A stretch of 64,000 nucleotides of DNA, from the NCBI GenBank assembly GCA_964526635.1, contig CAZGLR010000002.1, positions 1-64,000 on the forward strand, in the 5' to 3' direction. A program made the position numbers and the translations under genes. Source of the stretch: CAZGLR01 sp964526635. Its GTDB lineage: Bacteria > Zixibacteria > MSB-5A5 > GN15 > JAAZOE01. Within the stretch, counting starts at the first letter, position 1. Every line of letters starts with the position of its first letter. Below are positions 37,186 to 46,447 of the stretch, piece by piece. Below the pieces are notes generated by a model that did no database searches, had not been told where the DNA came from, and worked only from the letters and a program-made list of their open reading frames with translations.

Positions 37186-37214
37186 TTGACCATAAAGAAG
37201 CGATTGTCTACATT
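37186..37214 (+). promoter_or_regulatory. Candidate sigma-70 promoter of serS
   Basis: TTGACC (37186-37191) and TACATT (37209-37214) are spaced by 17 bp, about 45 bp upstream of the serS ATG. The -35 has five of six consensus bases and the -10 has four. A second TTGACA at 37164 lacks a matching -10. Confidence 0.45.
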
Positions 37215-37258
37215 ACTCAATTGATATGTAATTCTCGTACCGGTAAGGATGGTCAGGC

Positions 37259-38527
37259 ATGCTGGATATAAAATACGTGCGCGAAAACCCCGACACGGTT
37301 CAAAAAGCCTGCCGGGATAAAAACGACAAAGCTGATATCTCCGCAATTCTCGAACTGGATAAATCCCGCCGCAATCTTTTGACCGAGGCCGAATCGATTC
37401 GGGCTGAACAAAACAAGGCAACTCAGGAAATTGCCAAAATAAAGCGCGAGGGCGGCAATGCCGACGACGCTATCGCTGCCATGAGGGCGGTCTCCCGGAA
37501 ATACAGCGACATGACTGCCGGCGTGCGTGAAGTTGAAGACGAACTGCATCAGGCCATGCTGCGCGTTCCGAATATTCCCCATAAGTCCGTACCGGTTGGT
37601 CCCGATGAAGAACACAATGTGACCGTGCGCGAATGGGGCGAGAAGCCGTCATTTACCAACACGCCGGCCCCGCACTGGGAACTGGGCGAGAAGCTGGGTA
37701 TTCTCGACCTCGAACGAGGCGCCAAAATCAGCGGGTCAGGGTTTTTTGTTCTGCGCGGCTGGGGGGCCCGGCTTGAGCGAGCCCTGATACAATTCATGCT
37801 CGATTACCATGTCGAAAAACATGGCTTCACCGAATTGGCGGTGCCGTTTGTTGTCCGTCCCGACGCTATGACCGGTACCGGGCAACTGCCCAAACTGGCC
37901 GAAGATATGTACCGTGTCGAAAGTGATGATCTGTTTCTGATTCCCACCGCTGAAGTACCGGTCACGAATCTGCATCGAGATGAAATTTTGAATGAAGATG
38001 ATCTACCGCTGAAATATGTCGCCTTCACGCCCTGCTTTCGCCGCGAAGCCGGCGCCGCCGGCAAAGATACCCGGGGCATCCTGCGGGTGCATCAGTTCAA
38101 CAAGGTCGAGATGGTCAAAATCGTTCATCCGGATACGTCGTATGCTGAACTTGAGTCATTGACTGCCCAGGCCGAGGGTTTGCTTCAAATGCTTGGTATA
38201 CCCTATCGAGTAAGGATGCTGGCCACCGGCGATTTGTCCTTCGCTGCGGCCAAATGCTATGATCTTGAAATCTGGTCGGCCGGGATTGAAAAATATCTCG
38301 AGGTATCGTCAGTCTCCAATTTCGAGGATTTCCAGGCCCGCCGCATGAATTTGCGCTATCGCGGCGCCGATAAAAAGATGCATTTCCCGCATACCCTCAA
38401 TGGTTCCGGGCTGGCCCTGCCACGATTGATCATCGCTCTTTTGGAAAACTATCAGACCGAGGGCGGCGCTGTCACTGTCCCCGAGGCCCTGCGGCCGTAT
38501 CTTGGCGGAGTTGAAAGGATCGGTTGA
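37259..38527 (+). CDS. serS: Seryl-tRNA synthetase
   Basis: 422 residues, the normal size. The N-terminal ~100 residues form the coiled-coil arm that holds the long variable arm of tRNA-Ser. Class II motifs are visible: motif 2 in CFRREAGAAGKDTRGILR with HQFNKVEM, and motif 3 in NGSGLALPRLIIALLE. It charges tRNA-Ser with serine using ATP. An apparent promoter and terminator separate it from the exopolysaccharide locus. The histidine kinase gene follows after 6 bp. Confidence 0.97.
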   Translation: MLDIKYVRENPDTVQKACRDKNDKADISAILELDKSRRNLLTEAESIRAEQNKATQEIAKIKREGGNADDAIAAMRAVSRKYSDMTAGVREVEDELHQAMLRVPNIPHKSVPVGPDEEHNVTVREWGEKPSFTNTPAPHWELGEKLGILDLERGAKISGSGFFVLRGWGARLERALIQFMLDYHVEKHGFTELAVPFVVRPDAMTGTGQLPKLAEDMYRVESDDLFLIPTAEVPVTNLHRDEILNEDDLPLKYVAFTPCFRREAGAAGKDTRGILRVHQFNKVEMVKIVHPDTSYAELESLTAQAEGLLQMLGIPYRVRMLATGDLSFAAAKCYDLEIWSAGIEKYLEVSSVSNFEDFQARRMNLRYRGADKKMHFPHTLNGSGLALPRLIIALLENYQTEGGAVTVPEALRPYLGGVERIG

Positions 38528-38533
38528 CGACAG

Positions 38534-39763
38534 GTGAGTACAGTTAATCATAACAAAAACCTGCTGTCGGTCTCGAGCCGTTTTACGACCTACTTCAAGA
38601 TTTTTCTCATCTTCGGAGTCGTGGCTATCGGCGGTGTTTTTGTCTATTACACACAGGATGTGATTGCCGACATCCAGGCCAACGAGGCCGAAATCGCCCA
38701 GACCTATACCAAAATATGGGCTCTGGTGGCTTCCGACAGTGTCAGTGGTCCGGTGACTTCGGTGTTGTTCGATGAAGTCATCCTCAAATCAAACTTCCCG
38801 ATTGTCGTAACCGATTCGGTTGGTAATCCCCTTTTCTGGAAAGAAGTGCCGGGTCTCGATCAGGCCGACGCTGATCCCCGCACTCTGGAACGAGTTCGTC
38901 GCTACGTCGAAGAGCTGGATAAAAAAAAGGGCGAAATCCCTATATATATCGATTCAGTCGTTATATACAATCTCTACTATGGCGACACCGCTCTGATCGG
39001 CAAACTGCGCGTTATCCCGATCGTCGAAATGGGGCTCTTTATTGGATTTGTTTTTCTCGCCCTGGTCGGTTTTCAGCATATCCGCCGCAGCGAACAACGC
39101 AGTATCTGGGTTGGCATGGCCAAGGAAACCGCGCATCAGATGGGAACGCCGATTACATCGTTGTTGGGGTGGATCGATCTGCTTAAATCCGGCCGCGAGT
39201 CGGAGACCTTCTCTCGCAATGATATCTATTCCCGCATCGAATCCGACGTCGCCCGTCTCGAAACTGTCGCGAACCGTTTTGGCCGCATCGGCTCGATCCC
39301 AAAACTGGAACCGTTGGAAATAAACCGGATCACCGGGGATGTGATTAACTATTTCCGGCAGCGGCTGCCCCACGGCGGCAGCGGGGTCAGGCTGCACTTT
39401 GATCCGGGCGAAGAACTGACCGTCAATCTCAACGAAGATCTCTACCGCTGGGTTATCGAAAATCTGATTAAAAATTCGCTGGAGGCGGTCGATTCGCGCA
39501 GCGGTCAGATAACTGTGCGAACCTATCGCGAAAACGGCAGTAAAAACATCAAGGTTGAGGTCGCCGACAATGGCCGTGGTATCGATCCTCACGATGCCCG
39601 CCGGGTATTTCGACCCGGTTATACAACCAAGCGGCGCGGATGGGGACTGGGGCTGTCGCTGGCGCGCCGTATTATACATGATTACCATAAGGGGACTATT
39701 GTCCTGGCTTCAGGAGAACAGGGGAAAGGAGCTCGTTTCGTCATAACGCTACCGATTGCATGA
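38534..39763 (+). CDS. Membrane sensor histidine kinase (PorY-like partner)
   Basis: 409 residues, GTG start. Two membrane helices (about 20-40 and 160-183) flank a ~120-residue periplasmic sensor. The H-box is AKETAHQMGTPITSLLG with His201. NLIKNSLEAV is the N-box, VADNGRGIDP the G1 box and GWGLGLSLARRI the G2 box. There is no HAMP domain. It lies 38 bp upstream of a REC-PglZ regulator, so it is the probable kinase for it, as PorY is for PorX in Bacteroidetes. The resemblance is of architecture and context. Confidence 0.9.
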   Translation: MSTVNHNKNLLSVSSRFTTYFKIFLIFGVVAIGGVFVYYTQDVIADIQANEAEIAQTYTKIWALVASDSVSGPVTSVLFDEVILKSNFPIVVTDSVGNPLFWKEVPGLDQADADPRTLERVRRYVEELDKKKGEIPIYIDSVVIYNLYYGDTALIGKLRVIPIVEMGLFIGFVFLALVGFQHIRRSEQRSIWVGMAKETAHQMGTPITSLLGWIDLLKSGRESETFSRNDIYSRIESDVARLETVANRFGRIGSIPKLEPLEINRITGDVINYFRQRLPHGGSGVRLHFDPGEELTVNLNEDLYRWVIENLIKNSLEAVDSRSGQITVRTYRENGSKNIKVEVADNGRGIDPHDARRVFRPGYTTKRRGWGLGLSLARRIIHDYHKGTIVLASGEQGKGARFVITLPIA

Positions 39764-39801
39764 TGTCCAAACACTGATGCTCATCAATAAGGACTGTTTC
39801 T

Positions 39802-41370
39802 ATGGCTGCAACGCAAAACCAGACCCAGGTACTCTGGGTCGATGACGAAATTACGATGCTCTCGGCGCATATCGCCTTCCTCGAAAGCAAGGGAATAGCC
39901 GTTACCCCCTGTGCCTCCGGCGATGACGCTCTCGATCTGCTCCGTGAAAAAGACTTCGAGTTGATTCTGCTCGATGAAATGATGCCGGGCAAGGACGGCC
40001 TCCAGACACTGGTGGAAATCAAAGAATTCAAGCCGCATATCCCGATTGTGATGATCACCAAATCGGAAGAAGAAACGCTGATGGATGATGCCATCGGTCA
40101 AAAAATCGATGATTACCTGACCAAACCGGTAAATCCCTCGCAGGTGCTCATGGCCATCAAAAAATTCGTCCAGAGTAAGAAGATCGTTACCGGCAAACTT
40201 GGCCAACGCTATATTTCCGATATCAATCGCATCAATATGACCCTGATGGGGCCGGCCGACTGGACCGACTGGGTCGAAGCTTTCCGGACCCTGTGCGAAT
40301 GGGATATCGAGATGGATCGCTATCCCGACGAAGCGCTGATGGAAACTCATGCCGGAACCCACAAAGACTGGAACAACCAATTCACCCGCTATTACGAAAA
40401 GAACTATGAGCAATGGGTAAAATCGAAAAACCGCCCGCCACTGTCGGTGGATGTTGTCGACCGGGCTGTAGTGCCACGATTGAAAAATGGCGAGCAGGTT
40501 GTCTTTATTGTCGTCGATTGCATGCGCATGGACCTCTGGCTGCGTATCGAGCCGCTTTTGGCCGATTTATTTCACATCGACAAGGACTACTTTTTCTCGA
40601 TTATTCCCTCGGCCACTCCCTTTGCCCGCAACGCCATGTTCGCCGGCGATTTCCCGGCCAAGGTCGCCAGCCTCTATCCGGATGACTGGAAAGCCTATCC
40701 TGATGATGAAATCTCCCGCAACAGGCGCGAAAATGAACTGATGGAACGGCAATTGAAGAAAAAGGGTATCAACCTTGACCCGGGACCGAAGTATATCAAA
40801 GTGCTCAAGGGCAAAGACAGTGTCGACCTGACCAAGCGAACCGAAAATTTTCTGGCCTCGCAACTGGTCTCGATCGTTATCAATTTCGTCGATGTCCTCA
40901 CCCATGGCCGTTCCAGCAATGTCCTGCTCAAGGAAATTGTCCCCGATGAGGCTGCTTTCCGTTCCCTTATGCAGACATGGTTTGTGCATTCGGCGCTGTA
41001 TGAAACACTCAAGTTCCTCGCCCGTAAAAAAGTCACGGTCGTCGTAACCACCGACCACGGCTCCACGCTCTGTTCCCGGGGAACTATCGCCCACGGCAAA
41101 AAAGATACTTCGACCAACCTGCGTTACAAATACGGCGACAACCTTAACTGCAATCCCAAAGAGGCCCTGCTGATTAAGAATCCCGATGCCTACCGGTTGC
41201 CGTCGTTTACTGTCGCCAGCACCTATATTATCGCCCGCGAGGATTTCTATTTCGTCTATCCGAACAAATACAATGAGTATCAGCGGCAGTTCCAGAACAG
41301 CTTCCAGCATGGTGGTATCTCCATGCAGGAGATGATTCTCCCGATCGTAACCCTCAAGCCTAAGGGCTGA
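39802..41370 (+). CDS. PorX-like response regulator with PglZ phosphatase-superfamily domain
   Basis: 522 residues. Residues 8-125 form a REC domain with Asp14/Asp15, phospho-acceptor Asp58, Thr86 and Lys108. Residues ~215-500 form a PglZ (alkaline phosphatase superfamily) domain with VVDCMRMDLW, Thr272 in SATPFARNAMFAG, and VTTDHG for metal binding. Asp58 and Thr272 correspond closely to PorX positions reported for phosphorylation and catalysis (Asp58, Thr271). PorX controls type IX secretion in Bacteroidetes and hydrolyses small oligonucleotides; no T9SS gene is visible here. Paired with the upstream kinase. Confidence 0.92.
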   Translation: MAATQNQTQVLWVDDEITMLSAHIAFLESKGIAVTPCASGDDALDLLREKDFELILLDEMMPGKDGLQTLVEIKEFKPHIPIVMITKSEEETLMDDAIGQKIDDYLTKPVNPSQVLMAIKKFVQSKKIVTGKLGQRYISDINRINMTLMGPADWTDWVEAFRTLCEWDIEMDRYPDEALMETHAGTHKDWNNQFTRYYEKNYEQWVKSKNRPPLSVDVVDRAVVPRLKNGEQVVFIVVDCMRMDLWLRIEPLLADLFHIDKDYFFSIIPSATPFARNAMFAGDFPAKVASLYPDDWKAYPDDEISRNRRENELMERQLKKKGINLDPGPKYIKVLKGKDSVDLTKRTENFLASQLVSIVINFVDVLTHGRSSNVLLKEIVPDEAAFRSLMQTWFVHSALYETLKFLARKKVTVVVTTDHGSTLCSRGTIAHGKKDTSTNLRYKYGDNLNCNPKEALLIKNPDAYRLPSFTVASTYIIAREDFYFVYPNKYNEYQRQFQNSFQHGGISMQEMILPIVTLKPKG

Positions 41371-41371
41371 T

Positions 41372-41818
41372 ATGGCGCCGTTTCCGCTGAATGCCCCGCA
41401 GCAATCATCATCGCTTGCCGACACCGATCATCTGGCGGCGGCGCTGGCCAAGCGCCTTGAACCATATGATATCGTCGGTCTTACCGGCCCGCTCGGCGCC
41501 GGCAAGACAACCTTCGTCCGCGGTCTGGTCAAAGCGCTGGGCGGCGATGGCGACCAGGTCAGTTCACCATCGTTTACGCTGATCAATGAATACCACGGCA
41601 CCCGTATTCCGGTATTCCATTTTGATCTCTATCGCTTTTCAAATCCATCGGAGTTTCGGGCGATCGGCGGCGACGAATACCTTGATCGCGGGGGGATTGT
41701 GTGCGTCGAATGGCCGGAACACGGCGCCGGATTTTTGCCGGAATCACGATATACACTGGCCATCGAAATAGTTTCTGCCGAAGAGCGCATCCTGACACTA
41801 ACCCGGGAGGTATCATGA
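41372..41818 (+). CDS. tsaE: tRNA t6A biosynthesis ATPase TsaE
   Basis: 148 residues. The P-loop GPLGAGKTT (39-47), followed by SSPSFTLINEY and FHFDLYRF, defines TsaE. It supports TsaBD in making threonylcarbamoyl-adenosine at position 37 of ANN-decoding tRNAs. It starts one base after the PglZ gene and overlaps tsaB by 4 bp. Confidence 0.95.
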   Translation: MAPFPLNAPQQSSSLADTDHLAAALAKRLEPYDIVGLTGPLGAGKTTFVRGLVKALGGDGDQVSSPSFTLINEYHGTRIPVFHFDLYRFSNPSEFRAIGGDEYLDRGGIVCVEWPEHGAGFLPESRYTLAIEIVSAEERILTLTREVS

Positions 41819-42474
41819 TCGTGCTCGGTATCGATAGTTCCACCGCGCAACTCGGTATCGGGCTGGCCGATGATCACGATGTTCTCATCGATATAGTAGA
41901 AGACGCTTCGCGTGAACACGCGGCCCGGATAATCGGCATCATTGAACAAGCCCTGACCGAGGCTGACAAATCCAAAACTGATCTTGGTGGCATCGGCGTT
42001 GCGATAGGCCCTGGATCATTTACCGGTCTGCGCATTGGTTTGTCGGTCGCCAAGGGCCTGATCACCGCTTTGAAAATCCCCCTGGTTGGCATATCAACGT
42101 ATGAGATCATTGCCAACCGAGTCGCGGACGTGTATCCGAAATTCTATTTGGCCGGACGGTCCCGTCGCGGCGAATATTATCTCTGCCATCTTGAAGACAG
42201 TGAGTTGTCTTTTGATTTGTGCGATGAAAAACACCTGGATGATTATGTTGGTTCCTTACCGGTTGGCCTGATCGGCGGCGATGATAAAGACCGCGCGGTC
42301 TTTGCCACGCACAACATAACCCTGATTGATCCCGGCCTTATGGCAATATCGGCCGGTCAACTGGCCCTGACGGCGGTTCGAAGAATAGCCGATGGCCAAA
42401 TCGATGATCCCGGCACCCTGGAACCATTGTATGTGGCGCCATCGCAGGCGGAGCGGAAATTTGGACACCTCTGA
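41815..42474 (+). CDS. tsaB: tRNA t6A biosynthesis protein TsaB
   Basis: 219 residues from the ATG at 41815 (ATGA overlap with tsaE); the frame is open upstream but that part is out-of-frame tsaE. LGIDSSTAQLGIGL and GPGSFTGLRIGLSVAKGL are the ASKHA-fold signatures of TsaB, the scaffold partner of TsaD. tsaD is not in the window. The last ~14 bp overlap the probable rimI start. Confidence 0.95.
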   Translation: MIVLGIDSSTAQLGIGLADDHDVLIDIVEDASREHAARIIGIIEQALTEADKSKTDLGGIGVAIGPGSFTGLRIGLSVAKGLITALKIPLVGISTYEIIANRVADVYPKFYLAGRSRRGEYYLCHLEDSELSFDLCDEKHLDDYVGSLPVGLIGGDDKDRAVFATHNITLIDPGLMAISAGQLALTAVRRIADGQIDDPGTLEPLYVAPSQAERKFGHL

Positions 42475-42916
42475 GATTAATATCCGGCAAATGCGGGCCC
42501 TTGATATCCCTCAAGTGATTGATATCGAACAGGATGTGTTCTCGGATCCGTGGCCCAAACGGGTTTTTCTCGATGACCTCTATTCCGAATACAGCTACCC
42601 GTTTGTTGTCGAATGCGAGAATACCATGGCCGGGTACGCGATTCTATGGATGGGTTACAAGGAAGGTCATTTGACCAATATCGCCGTGGCCAAAAAATTC
42701 CAGCGGAAATCTATTGCCAAACGCCTGCTAAAATATATCTTAGAGCTTGCGGCAGAGCTTGGGCTGGAGCAGGTACTTTTGGAAGTACGGCCATCCAATG
42801 CGGCCGCCATTAGTTTGTACGAGACCTTCGGGTTCAGCCGTCTTGCGATAAGGAAAAACTATTACCATTCGCCGGTTGAGGATTGCCTTGTTATGGTGAA
42901 GTCATTGGCCTCCTGA
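42461..42916 (+). CDS. rimI: Ribosomal protein S18 alanine N-acetyltransferase-like GNAT
   Basis: 152 residues, taking the TTG at 42461, which has a GGAG site 7 bp upstream and includes the first beta strand (INIRQM). A later ATG would cut that strand off, and earlier starts lie in the overlapping tsaB. NIAVAKKFQRKSIAKRLLKY is the acetyl-CoA binding motif A, and EVRPSNAAAISLYETFGF is motif B of RimI. The tsaE-tsaB-rimI order supports the name. Confidence 0.9.
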   Translation: MDTSEINIRQMRALDIPQVIDIEQDVFSDPWPKRVFLDDLYSEYSYPFVVECENTMAGYAILWMGYKEGHLTNIAVAKKFQRKSIAKRLLKYILELAAELGLEQVLLEVRPSNAAAISLYETFGFSRLAIRKNYYHSPVEDCLVMVKSLAS

Positions 42917-42932
42917 CCGGCCGGTATTATTT

Positions 42933-43796
42933 ATGCACTGGTTTCGGAAATCCAAGGAAGGGCTGGTCAGCCAGCAGAAGAAAGAGATCCCCGACGGTCT
43001 CTGGACCAAATGCAAAGCCTGCGGCGAGGTCGTTTACTCTCGCGTCCTCCAGGAATCATTATGGGTCTGCCATAACTGCGGGTATCATTTCCGGATCAAT
43101 TCCCGAAAAGTAATTGAACTGCTGCTCGACGACGGTCGCATCGAGGAATTCGATGCCAACCTGGATTCGCAGAATCCACTGAATTTCCGCGATTCAAAAA
43201 AATACCCCGATCGCATAAAGGCCTCCCAGGAAAAGACAGGTATGCGCGACGGTGTTATTTCCGGTCTTGGCGCGGTCGATGGCATCCCGGTATCCTTCGC
43301 AATCATGGATTTTACTTTCATGGGCGGTTCAATGGGCTCGGTCGTCGGTGAAAAGGTCGCCCGGGCTATCGAGCGATCCATCGAACGCTCAATCCCGCTG
43401 ATAATTGTCTCCTGCTCCGGAGGTGCCCGCATGCAGGAGGGTATTCTTTCATTAATGCAGATGGCCAAAACCTCTGCGCTTTTGGCCGTGCTTGATCGTA
43501 AGAAGCTTCCCTTCATCTCCATTTTGCTGAACCCGACTACGGCCGGCGTGATGGCGTCCTATGCGTCGCTGGGTGACGTTATTATCGCCGAACCGAAAGC
43601 CCTGCTGGGATTTGCCGGACCGCGGGTGATTCAGCAAACAATCGGCCAGGAATTGCCCGAGGGGTTTCAGTCGTCGGAATTTTTCCTTGAGCACGGCTTC
43701 CTTGATATCATCTCCGAACGCAAGGACCTGCGCAGCACCCTGAGCCTGTGTCTGCACTTTATGTTCGATCCCCGGACCGAGCATCAATCGCGATAA
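42933..43796 (+). CDS. accD: Acetyl-CoA carboxylase carboxyltransferase subunit beta
   Basis: 287 residues. The zinc ribbon uses Cys27, Cys30, Cys46 and Cys49. The carboxyltransferase core shows DFTFMGGSMGSVVGEK, SCSGGARMQEG and the NPTTAGVMASYA region. It transfers the carboxyl group from biotin to acetyl-CoA in fatty acid synthesis, with AccA. The gene begins 16 bp after rimI. accA is not nearby. Confidence 0.96.
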   Translation: MHWFRKSKEGLVSQQKKEIPDGLWTKCKACGEVVYSRVLQESLWVCHNCGYHFRINSRKVIELLLDDGRIEEFDANLDSQNPLNFRDSKKYPDRIKASQEKTGMRDGVISGLGAVDGIPVSFAIMDFTFMGGSMGSVVGEKVARAIERSIERSIPLIIVSCSGGARMQEGILSLMQMAKTSALLAVLDRKKLPFISILLNPTTAGVMASYASLGDVIIAEPKALLGFAGPRVIQQTIGQELPEGFQSSEFFLEHGFLDIISERKDLRSTLSLCLHFMFDPRTEHQSR

Positions 43797-43811
43797 CCCG
43801 GACCATTAGAC

Positions 43812-45101
43812 ATGCCGCTCTCACGCTATCAACAGGCCCATAGTTTTATCTATAATCGCCAGCACTTCGGTATCAAGCTGGGATTGGATAATATTCGCCA
43901 TATGTGCGAACTGCTGGGCAATCCGCAGGACAGCTATCATACCGTACATATCGCGGGAACCAACGGCAAGGGATCGACCAGCAGCTTTATCGCCGCGATG
44001 CTCCAGGAATCCGGGCACAAAGTCGGTATCCTGACCTCGCCGCATCTGGCTGATTATCGTGAGCGCATTCGAGTCAATGGCGTAAAAATTTCCGAAGACG
44101 CGATCTGTGAATTTGTCGAAACCCATCGCAGGTATATTCTAAAATCACAGGTGACCTTCTTCGAAGTCACCACCGCACTGGCTTTCTGGTATTTCCAGCA
44201 GCAGAATGTCGATTGGGCGGTTATTGAGGTTGGTTTGGGCGGACGGCTCGATGCCACCAACATCATCACTCCACTTGTCAGTGTGATTACCAATATCTCG
44301 CTTGAACACACCAATCTGCTTGGCAAAACAACCTATAAAATCGCCGGTGAAAAGGGCGGTATTATCAAGCCGAACACCCCGGTTGTGACCGGCATACTCA
44401 ACAACGGCAGCCCGGCCGCGCGACGGATCCGTCAGATCGCCACCGAGAAGAACGCACCAATACACTGGCACCGTCCGCGGGGATACAAATACAGCGGCAA
44501 CGGCGCCGGCGATCGCATTGCCCTGCTGCACGGCCCCTTCCGGGGGCTTAGCGCTCCGCTCGCTTTGGCCGGATCGCATCAGGGGCAAAATGCCTATCTG
44601 GCGGTTCGCGCTATTGAAATTATCCGGCAACTGGGCCATCGCATCACGCGAGACGGTGTCCGGCGCGGCCTGGCCCGTCACGCCTGGCCCGGGCGATTTA
44701 TGACTATCTCGAAACAGCCGACCGTCATCATCGACGTCGCCCATAACCAGGAGGGATTTGCGGTGCTGACCGAGACCCTCAGGCGCCATTACCCTGGCCG
44801 AAAATTCGATTTTTTAATCAGCATGGTGGAAAAGAAGAAAAGCGATCGTTGCCTGCAGCTTGTCGACCCGCTGGCCCAAAGTATAACCGTTGTACCTCTT
44901 CAAAATTTCCGTCGCGATGATCCGTATTTCATGATATCACGCCTGCACCCCGGCAATGGTCGAATTCGGGTCTTCCCGCGTGCGTGCGATGCTGTCAAAG
45001 ACCTGTTGGAAAACGCCCGCCCGTCCGATATATTGGTCATAGCCGGTTCCCATTTTATCATGGGTGAGTTGGCGCCAATAATCAAACGGGATGGATTTTG
45101 A
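43812..45101 (+). CDS. folC: Folylpolyglutamate/dihydrofolate synthase
   Basis: 429 residues of the Mur ligase superfamily. The P-loop GTNGKGST (49-56) follows HIA. LTSPHLADYRERI, EVGLGGRLDATN and IDVAHNQEGF are family motifs. It adds glutamate to folates and usually also makes dihydrofolate from dihydropteroate. The accD-folC neighbourhood is conserved in many bacteria. The stop overlaps the next start codon (TTGA). Confidence 0.93.
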   Translation: MPLSRYQQAHSFIYNRQHFGIKLGLDNIRHMCELLGNPQDSYHTVHIAGTNGKGSTSSFIAAMLQESGHKVGILTSPHLADYRERIRVNGVKISEDAICEFVETHRRYILKSQVTFFEVTTALAFWYFQQQNVDWAVIEVGLGGRLDATNIITPLVSVITNISLEHTNLLGKTTYKIAGEKGGIIKPNTPVVTGILNNGSPAARRIRQIATEKNAPIHWHRPRGYKYSGNGAGDRIALLHGPFRGLSAPLALAGSHQGQNAYLAVRAIEIIRQLGHRITRDGVRRGLARHAWPGRFMTISKQPTVIIDVAHNQEGFAVLTETLRRHYPGRKFDFLISMVEKKKSDRCLQLVDPLAQSITVVPLQNFRRDDPYFMISRLHPGNGRIRVFPRACDAVKDLLENARPSDILVIAGSHFIMGELAPIIKRDGF

Positions 45102-46447
45102 AGCGACAGGATAAGGCCTCAGAACGAGCGCATCGGGCAGTCGAAATGCTTGGCTCATCAATTGATGTCAAAATCAATGAGCTGACCGAAAGCAACCGGC
45201 AGCTCAAACGCAAGATCTTCGACTTGTACACCATCTTTGAAATCAGCCGTAATTTCAATTCCGTCCTCAATTATCAGACACTCGTTGACTCATTTCTGCT
45301 GACCTCACTGGGTCAGGTCGGTGCCGCCACCGCCGCCCTGTATTTGCCGCCGATGCCCGATGATGATTTCCTCGGCCTGGCCAAATCCAAAGGGTTCTCC
45401 ACAACCCGTTACACCGATCAGCGCATTTCGATGACCGGGCGCCTGGCCAGACACCTGGTGTCAATGGGCAAACCGGCATCGATAGACGAATTGATCCCTC
45501 TGTTTGGCGGCGATCCGGAATTTGAATCATTTAAACCGACCCCCGCAGGGTTGCTGGTGCCGCTGATTATCAAATCATCGCTGCGCGGCATTCTGGCCCT
45601 GGGCGGCAAAGTCTCCGGGCATTCGTTTCCAACCGATGATCTTGAGTTTCTCTCAATTTTGGCCAATCAGTTTGCCGTGGCACTTGAAAACGCGCGCCTG
45701 TATGAATCTGAGAAAATGGCTCTGGAAGAGTTAAAGAATACTCAAAAACAACTGGTACTCAGCGAACGCCATGCCGCCATCGGCGACCTCTCAGCCCGTA
45801 TCGCCCACGAGGTAAACAACCCGCTCAGTATCATTTCAAATTATCTGCATCTGTGTGAAAGATCGCTGGGCGATCCGGAGGTATTGAACGAACATCTCGG
45901 TATCGTGCGTGAAGAACTGGCCCGTATCGCCCGCATCGTCCGGCAATTGCTCGATTTTCATAAACCACGCGCAGTCGAAAAGGGACCGGTGAATCTCGAA
46001 CAGATTGTCTCGGATGTCCTCTCGCTGGTCCGCTGGCAGTTTACCAAGAAAAATATCTCGGTGGATGTGACGGTGCAGGAGCCGATTCGGATGATCAATG
46101 CTTCTGCCGATCAAATCAAGCAGGTCATTCTCAATCTGATTATCAATGCCCGCGATTTCGCGCCCGAAAACGGCCGTGTGCGAATCGAGTTGCACGCCGA
46201 TGAAAAACAGGTGTTTCTGAGTGTCAGCGATAATGGCCCGGGCATCGATATTGAGGTCTTACCACGCGTATTTGAGCCGTTTTTTACCACCAAAGATGGT
46301 TCTGCCGGCACCGGCTTGGGTTTATCGGTCTGCTATAGTATTATTCACGAGCATGGCGGTGTTATCGAAGCCGGCAATCACAGCGATGGCGGTGCCCGAT
46401 TCGATATCAGACTACCGATCGCCGCAGACAACGGGAGAAAGCAGTGA
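45098..46447 (+). CDS. Cytoplasmic GAF-domain histidine kinase (NtrB-like)
   Basis: 449 residues, TTG start overlapping the folC stop; a later ATG (45146) would drop part of the N-terminal coiled coil. The coiled coil (about 20-50) is followed by a GAF domain (about 50-200). HisKA has His237 in ARIAHEVNNPLSIISNY, and HATPase has NLIINARDFA and DNGPGIDIE with the TGLGLSV G2 box. There is no membrane helix. It overlaps the next kinase by 4 bp, so the three-gene set to 50107 is likely a single signalling cascade. Confidence 0.9.
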   Translation: MKRQDKASERAHRAVEMLGSSIDVKINELTESNRQLKRKIFDLYTIFEISRNFNSVLNYQTLVDSFLLTSLGQVGAATAALYLPPMPDDDFLGLAKSKGFSTTRYTDQRISMTGRLARHLVSMGKPASIDELIPLFGGDPEFESFKPTPAGLLVPLIIKSSLRGILALGGKVSGHSFPTDDLEFLSILANQFAVALENARLYESEKMALEELKNTQKQLVLSERHAAIGDLSARIAHEVNNPLSIISNYLHLCERSLGDPEVLNEHLGIVREELARIARIVRQLLDFHKPRAVEKGPVNLEQIVSDVLSLVRWQFTKKNISVDVTVQEPIRMINASADQIKQVILNLIINARDFAPENGRVRIELHADEKQVFLSVSDNGPGIDIEVLPRVFEPFFTTKDGSAGTGLGLSVCYSIIHEHGGVIEAGNHSDGGARFDIRLPIAADNGRKQ

